Assembly (NCBI GenBank): GCA_903907305.1
Contig: CAIVNT010000199.1
Location: 1 to 23,373 of the forward strand
Direction: 5' to 3'
Source of the DNA: an uncultured Ignavibacteriota bacterium
GTDB lineage: Bacteria > Bacteroidota > Ignavibacteria > UBA10030 > UBA8401
DNA length: 23,373 bases
This document shows, in pieces, positions 22,595-23,373 of this stretch. The first letter of the stretch is position 1, and each line of letters starts with the position of its first letter. The position numbers were made by a program, and so were the translations under genes. The notes under the pieces are model-generated. The model was not told the origin of the DNA. It searched no databases and saw only the letters and a program-made list of their open reading frames with translations.

Positions 22595-23373
22595 TTATGG
22601 TCCTATTGATAAAGTTCCTGCGTTCGTCATCGTCCCGTTCAGGACGATGTTTCCGTTCACGGTGACGTTTCCGGCACCGGTGATATCCAAATTATTATTC
22701 ACGCCGACCGTGACATCACCCGCCGCATTCAATGTCCCGGAGATGGTCTTGGTGACGCCTGTTGTTGCCGACAATGTGATGTGCCCGTAGGTCGGAACGG
22801 CGGAGATCGTCTGTGCCAGGTCGGAATTGTACACGACCGTGCTTGCGGCATTCAGCGTGATGTTCGCGTTAACGAATGATGTCGGGAAGGTCGTCGCTGT
22901 TCCGGCCGTTCCCAATGTCAACGTGGTTCCTGCAGCAAAGGAGAGTGTTCCGCCTGCATTTCCCGTGATCTGGAATCCTGCATCGTTCAGTGAGTTGTTC
23001 GCGTTCACCGTCAGATTGCCGTTCACCGTCACCGCGCCTCCGAGATTCTTCGTGACGGAAGAGCCGGAGGTCAACATCAAATGGTTGTAGGTGAACGACG
23101 TGATCGTCTGTGTGGATGAGCCGTTGTAATCGACCGTACTTCCGGTGACGGTATAGGAATTCGTTCCTATAACAAATGTTCCCGCAACACCGATAGTGCC
23201 GCTGCTTGCCAGCGTGCGTGTTCCGGTGGAGCTGCTCGTCAGGTTATTGTAGTTGAATGCCGGGATCGGCTGTGCACCGCCGCCGTTAAAGTCGATCGTG
23301 CTCCCGGTGACAGTAAAAGTATTTGCACCGGGAGTGAAAGTGCCGGCGATGCCGACCGTTCCGCCATTGGGAA
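22595..23373 (-). CDS. Partial secreted beta-strand-repeat protein (5' end beyond window)
   Basis: The frame is open from the right edge to the stop, giving 259 codons including the stop. The visible part repeats a unit of about 55-65 residues, for example GIAGTFTPGANTFTVTGST then IDFNGGGAQPIPAFNYNNLT, and GVAGTFVIGTNSYTVTGST then VDYNGSSTQTITSFTYNHLM. The end, NGNIVLNGTMTNAGTLSIGP, closely matches the C terminus of the neighbouring beta-repeat protein (FLTNAGTINVGP), and GGACCATAATATCA across the stop codon is identical in both genes. It is probably a paralogue, exported and rich in beta helix. The ATG in the middle of the visible part is not a start: upstream codons continue the same repeats. 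Confidence 0.8.
   Translation of the reverse strand, partial: PNGGTVGIAGTFTPGANTFTVTGSTIDFNGGGAQPIPAFNYNNLTSSSTGTRTLASSGTIGVAGTFVIGTNSYTVTGSTVDYNGSSTQTITSFTYNHLMLTSGSSVTKNLGGAVTVNGNLTVNANNSLNDAGFQITGNAGGTLSFAAGTTLTLGTAGTATTFPTSFVNANITLNAASTVVYNSDLAQTISAVPTYGHITLSATTGVTKTISGTLNAAGDVTVGVNNNLDITGAGNVTVNGNIVLNGTMTNAGTLSIGP

Noticed and set aside
22595..23080. Calling the right-edge gene complete from an internal ATG
   Set aside because: The same frame continues upstream to the window edge with the same repeat units, so the gene is partial.

Overview
The window looks like chromosome from an FCB-group bacterium, most likely of the Ignavibacteriota / Chlorobi side rather than classical Bacteroidia. 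The evidence is three secreted proteins ending in a type IX secretion (T9SS) sorting domain with the QNYPNPFN signature, six lipoproteins, moderate GC content, Shine-Dalgarno-led genes, and promoters of ordinary TTGnnn-17-TATATT shape. The lineage is an inference from these traits. No RNA gene, CRISPR array or insertion sequence was recognised.

Layout. (1) 173-3628, minus: two translationally coupled T9SS cargo proteins, one with an Asp-box and fibronectin-like module and one with FG-GAP/VCBS calcium-loop repeats. (2) 4257-6608, plus: agmatine to putrescine genes aguB and aguA, separated by a small four-helix-bundle (23S-IVP-like) gene flanked by repetitive AT-rich words, then a palindromic repeat and a terminator. 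(3) 6956-8812, plus: small genes for an unknown protein, an exported protein, a DUF2164 protein and a hotdog thioesterase. (4) 9000-9910, plus: two tandem free-standing AraC-type DNA-binding domains. (5) 10349-12637, plus: a four-lipoprotein operon of CsgG/HfaB, PEGA-like, DUF4810 and DUF799/GNA1162 types. (6) 12847-14447, plus: a winged-helix-like protein, a GyrI-like effector-binding protein and a VanZ-like membrane protein. (7) 14590 to the right edge, minus: a block of lipoproteins and very large surface proteins, including a protein of about 1350 residues with seven Ig-like repeats, a dockerin, a cohesin-like module and a T9SS tail. It also holds two beta-repeat proteins, the last of which runs off the right edge, and a small protein with an exactly duplicated 11-residue peptide.

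The most striking observation is a 43-bp promoter architecture present five times. It has two ACGT half-sites 8 bp apart, the second inside CACGTGATTG, leading directly into a TTG-type -35, then a 17-bp spacer and a TANATT-like -10. It lies before both AraC-type genes, the CsgG-type lipoprotein operon, the winged-helix-like gene and, on the minus strand, the T9SS pair. This suggests a small local regulon that links two mini AraC regulators to envelope and secreted-protein genes. Protein functions are assigned from recognisable motifs only; no database search was possible.
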